A stretch of 64,000 nucleotides of DNA, from the NCBI RefSeq assembly GCF_008831285.2, contig NC_045146.1, positions 7,266,972-7,330,971 on the forward strand, read 5' to 3'. The notes beneath the pieces are model-generated. The model made no database searches, was not told the origin of the DNA, and saw only the letters and a program-made list of their open reading frames with translations. Positions 61,430 to 64,000 of the stretch are shown piece by piece. How positions within the stretch are numbered: position 1 is the first letter of the stretch; the number at the start of each line of letters is the position of its first letter. The stretch is from Nymphaea colorata (lineage: Eukaryota > Streptophyta > Magnoliopsida > Nymphaeales > Nymphaeaceae). The position numbers were made by a program, and so were the translations under genes.

Positions 61430-62290
61430 TCTTTCTTTAGAAACTCTTCAACAGAATCCTCGACAGGGGTATTTCTCCCCCTCGTCCATACCGATCATGT
61501 TCAACTAGAACCTTCGACTAAAGGTCGACTCTGTTCTCTATCTCTCTCAAATTCAGATGCAGAAAACACACAGCCAGAAGAGACTCTGCCGACACAAAGA
61601 TCAGGCCCTCAGGGGTTATTTTCCTTCTCAATGAAAACAGAAAAATTGAAACCCTTCAACAGACCCTAGACTAGTATCCTCGATAGGGGTATCTGTTTCC
61701 CTAGTCGAGTAAGGGTTGGATGAATTCGACTCTATCCTTTGTCCATTTCAGACTCACATACGAAAAACACAAGATGAAATATCACATTCGAAAGAAGATC
61801 AACTGATCTATCTATCATGCTTCGGGAAGATATCTAGCATGTTCAATAATTGAATCGAGAGTATGTTCATGTGTGCGCTTCACAGTTACCAAGGTAGAAC
61901 TGAACATACCTACTTGGATTCGAAGAACCTTTGGCTCTGGCTGTTGGATAAAGCAGCGGGTTGTCCTTAGGCAACTGCAATCGGCCTTCCAATATGCAGC
62001 AGCCAGCAAGTCCACCACCAACGGAGATTCGCCGGAGAAGAGAACGAGAAGTAGAAGAGATGGAGACCGAGAGGCGAGAGAGGGAGAGTCGGCATCGTAG
62101 AAGAGCACAGGCGAAGATTCGCTGAAGAAGCGCAGAGCACAAGCGGAGATTCACCAGAGAAGAGAACGAGAGAAGTAGGAGAGATGGAGACCGAGAGGCG
62201 AGAGAGCTCAGAGAGGGAGAGTCAGCATCGGAGAGGCGAGAGAGCTCAGAGAGGGAGAGTCAGCGTCGGAGAGAAAGGGAACGAAAAAAA
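61430..62290 (+). repeat. GC-richer interior of the hAT element with two nested duplications
   Basis: A diverged block of about 210 bp (CTTCAACAGA...CCTCGA(C/T)AGGGGTAT) occurs at about 61,440 and 61,655. Further on, GAGATGGAGACCGAGAGGCG with its AGAGAACGAGA prefix occurs twice (about 62,038 and 62,160), and GAGAGCTCAGAGAGGGAGAG twice (about 62,203 and 62,237). Could be a captured gene 5' region or the former transposase promoter; no protein is recognisable. Confidence 0.65.
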
Positions 62291-62815
62291 GAAAGGGAAG
62301 GAAAAGAGAAACCCTAAACCTTTTTCCCGCCGAGACAGTTGAACCGGTTTTTTTAAAACTGATATGTTAATCGAGCCGAGTCGAGTTCAGTGAACTCGAG
62401 CTCAACTCGATTACTTAAACGAGTTGACTCGTAAACTCGAGCTCGACTTGTTTAACTAATGAAGCAGCTCATTTAACTTTCGAGTCGAGCTTAAACGAGT
62501 CGAGTTCGAGTAGCTCGACTCGTTGTGCAGCCCTAGATGCCAACCAACCACCATCGATCCTTTCTTAAAAGTTTTCGTTGTCAACTTTGTACTCCTCATT
62601 GCATATTCAGTCATTGTCATCTTTTTTATTTTTTTTTCCCTAGATGTAACTTTTAAAACTCAATGCAATATGAACCTTTATTTTGACATCATTTTTTTTC
62701 AATGACTCTTCATTTTCCTATCTCACGATGTGAATACATGAAAGCCAACAAGACGGTTGAAACCAGAACAAAAGCTGAGTAGGCTCCTTAGAACAAGGTT
62801 GCATCTTCCAAGCCT

Positions 62816-64000
62816 ATGCTAGAAACACTTGGCTTCCTAGCAATAGAGCCAGAAGGCTACCATATGTTCCAATTGTTCATAAAGCGATTCATGGGGGAGC
62901 AAGAAGAACAAAAAGCCCTAATGGTTATTCGAAAACCAGAAACTAAAAAATCGGTCAAGCAAAAGAGAAACAAGAAAGAAAACAAATCCTCTCCTAGAGA
63001 TCAAGATGAAGGTCATCTAGATTCAGACTCAGCAACTAGTAAGGAGAAAAAACCCAAGTTGCGTCCTCTCAAGAAGAAAAAGATAACGAAGAAAAACAAG
63101 AAAATAAAAGAAATTATAGAAGAAAGCAGTTCACCTAGCTCTGTCACAAGCGAAAGTTCGAAGGAAAAGCCAAAAAGAAAGAGAAAGCCTACCAAGAAAG
63201 GCAAAAAGGCAAAGAAGTACATCCCAAGCAGTCGCTCAGATAGTGAGAGTTCTAAAGAGAAAGTAAAGGAGATCAAGGACAAGAAAAAAAAACAACGGTA
63301 GAATTAGTTAAATCAAAGGATGATGAAAGTCTGACTAAGCGCAAGTTTCATGAAATGGAGAAAGGAATGAGCAACCTCGAACTTAAGGATAAAGGGAAAT
63401 GCTCATGCTCATGCGAAGATTACTAGCTTGGTATTGAAGGAGATGAAGACATGAATGGTTTGCCCAAGGAGTTTGTCTAATATGATGGAACCACCTGCCC
63501 ACACATACATATTTCAACCTTCATTAATGATTGCTACAAAATTCAAGCAAATAATAGAGCTTTGTTTTGCTATTTTTCAAGAAGCTGGGAAGGGATCATG
63601 ACACAATGGTACAAAGAAAATGTTAACCCAGCTGAACTAAAGGAATTTGATAGATTGGTTAACATGTTTGTTGAGAGATTTGAGCAAAATGCTCTCATGC
63701 CTCCAACTCTCAGTACCATTTGCAGTCTCTGTAAAAAACAAGGAGAAAAGGGTCTAGAATTCATCAAAAAATACAAAATTCAATGCAACAAGATGAAGGA
63801 GCTCATTTTTGAAACACAGGCTTTGTCACTCATCAGGAAAAATCTCGCCCAATCCTTGAAAAGTCTTATCCACAATGCTCCAATCAAGACCTTTGCCAAG
63901 TTGATTGAGCAAGCAAATTCAATAGAGGAAGGAATTATGATGGCGATTTTGATGGAATTATTGCTCTTAAGTACAAAGAAGATGGTAAGAAAGGAGGGAG
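62816..64000 (+). pseudogene. Gypsy gag of the plus-strand element (runs off the window)
   Basis: Open from 62,816 to 63,301: MLETLGFLAIEPEGYHMFQL, then a long Lys/Ser/Glu-rich basic tract (about residues 45-160; KKKKITKKNKKIKEI, SSRSDSESSKEK) that may bind nucleic acid or be disordered. After a stop the capsid-like retrotransposon gag region follows with frame changes: FINDCYKIQANNRALLCYF near 63,520-63,580, MTQWYKENVNPAELKEFDRL near 63,597-63,658, VERFEQNALMPPTLSTIC near 63,670-63,723 and AKLIEQANSIEEGI near 63,896-63,938. It is the better preserved of the two gag copies. It has one stop after the basic tract and lies on the strand opposite to the gag at 50,331-51,915. Confidence 0.8.

Larger units (their letters stand above)
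59754..62535. mobile_element. hAT-type non-autonomous transposon with CGAGC-rich ends
   Basis: Begins TAGGGCTGAACACGAG and ends GTTGTGCAGCCCTA, inverted termini of hAT type, with identical 8-bp flanks GATGCCAA (59,746-59,753 and 62,536-62,543). Both subterminal regions (59,765-59,960 and 62,371-62,523) are packed with GCTCGA/TCGAGC/CGAGTCGAG motifs in both orientations, likely transposase-binding sites. The 2,782-bp element has no transposase frame. It splits the gag leader between EYTEWWDAN and QPP, the sequence continuing cleanly after the insertion. Confidence 0.9.

Noticed and set aside
1-64000. tRNA, rRNA or 5S genes
   Set aside because: No cloverleaf with A and B boxes or conserved rRNA segment was noticed; the tRNA-like matches are retroelement primer sites.

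Overview
This is nuclear DNA of a flowering plant. The sequence is AT-rich and dense in transposable elements, with long (3-5 kb) gypsy-type LTRs, a TRIM with an initiator-Met-tRNA primer site, CACTA, hAT and Tourist-like DNA transposons, degenerate plant LINEs and many (AT)n/(GT)n microsatellites. I recognise no intact host gene. Two stretches (minus strand about 9.4-7.5 kb, plus strand about 17.7-18.6 kb) look like spliced exons of unknown genes. I cannot name the species.

Left part (1-28.4 kb). Positions 1-5,495 recur almost unchanged at 22,935-28,407. The spacing is 22,912 bp after an (AT)n length change, and I saw only that change and one substitution. The simplest reading is a tandem duplication (or assembly duplicate) of a unit running from 5,496 to 28,407, whose right breakpoint lies inside a 4.2-kb solo LTR. 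The repeated block holds a 0.94-kb Tourist-like MITE with TTA target duplications, two LINE fragments in opposite orientation, and the LTR start. Between the copies lie short tandem repeats (10.3-11.6 kb), a degraded gypsy LTR on the minus strand (copy A, 11.6-14.9 kb), a decayed CACTA second ORF (15-16.3 kb), a possible host gene fragment, a CACTA-type terminus, and a complete 444-bp TRIM (19,834-20,277) with GTAAA target duplications.

Middle (28-42 kb). The solo LTR (27,922-32,161) has matching TGTTAACACCCC/GGGGTGTGAACA ends and AAGGG target duplications. It splits a minus-strand LINE reverse transcriptase whose other half continues to about 35 kb. A 91-bp-arm hairpin sits inside the LTR. 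Two CACTA remnants follow (36.4-37.3 and 39.7-42.1 kb); the second keeps its N- and C-terminal domains but lacks the catalytic core.

Right part (42-64 kb). Two related gypsy elements, probably of the Tat/Ogre/Retand lineage, are nested in opposite orientation. The minus-strand one has its 3' LTR (copy B, 42,144-45,187), a polypurine tract, a tandem-repeat 3' untranslated region, then integrase, RNase H, RT and gag, all broken by stops, read right to left. Its gag leader is cut at 52,676 by the 5.1-kb 5' LTR (copy C) of a plus-strand element, which has a primer site at 57,774 and gag at 62.8-64 kb. That element was itself invaded twice: a 1.6-kb DNA transposon inside its LTR, and a 2.8-kb hAT element with 8-bp GATGCCAA target duplications inside its gag leader. 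The order of insertions is therefore readable.
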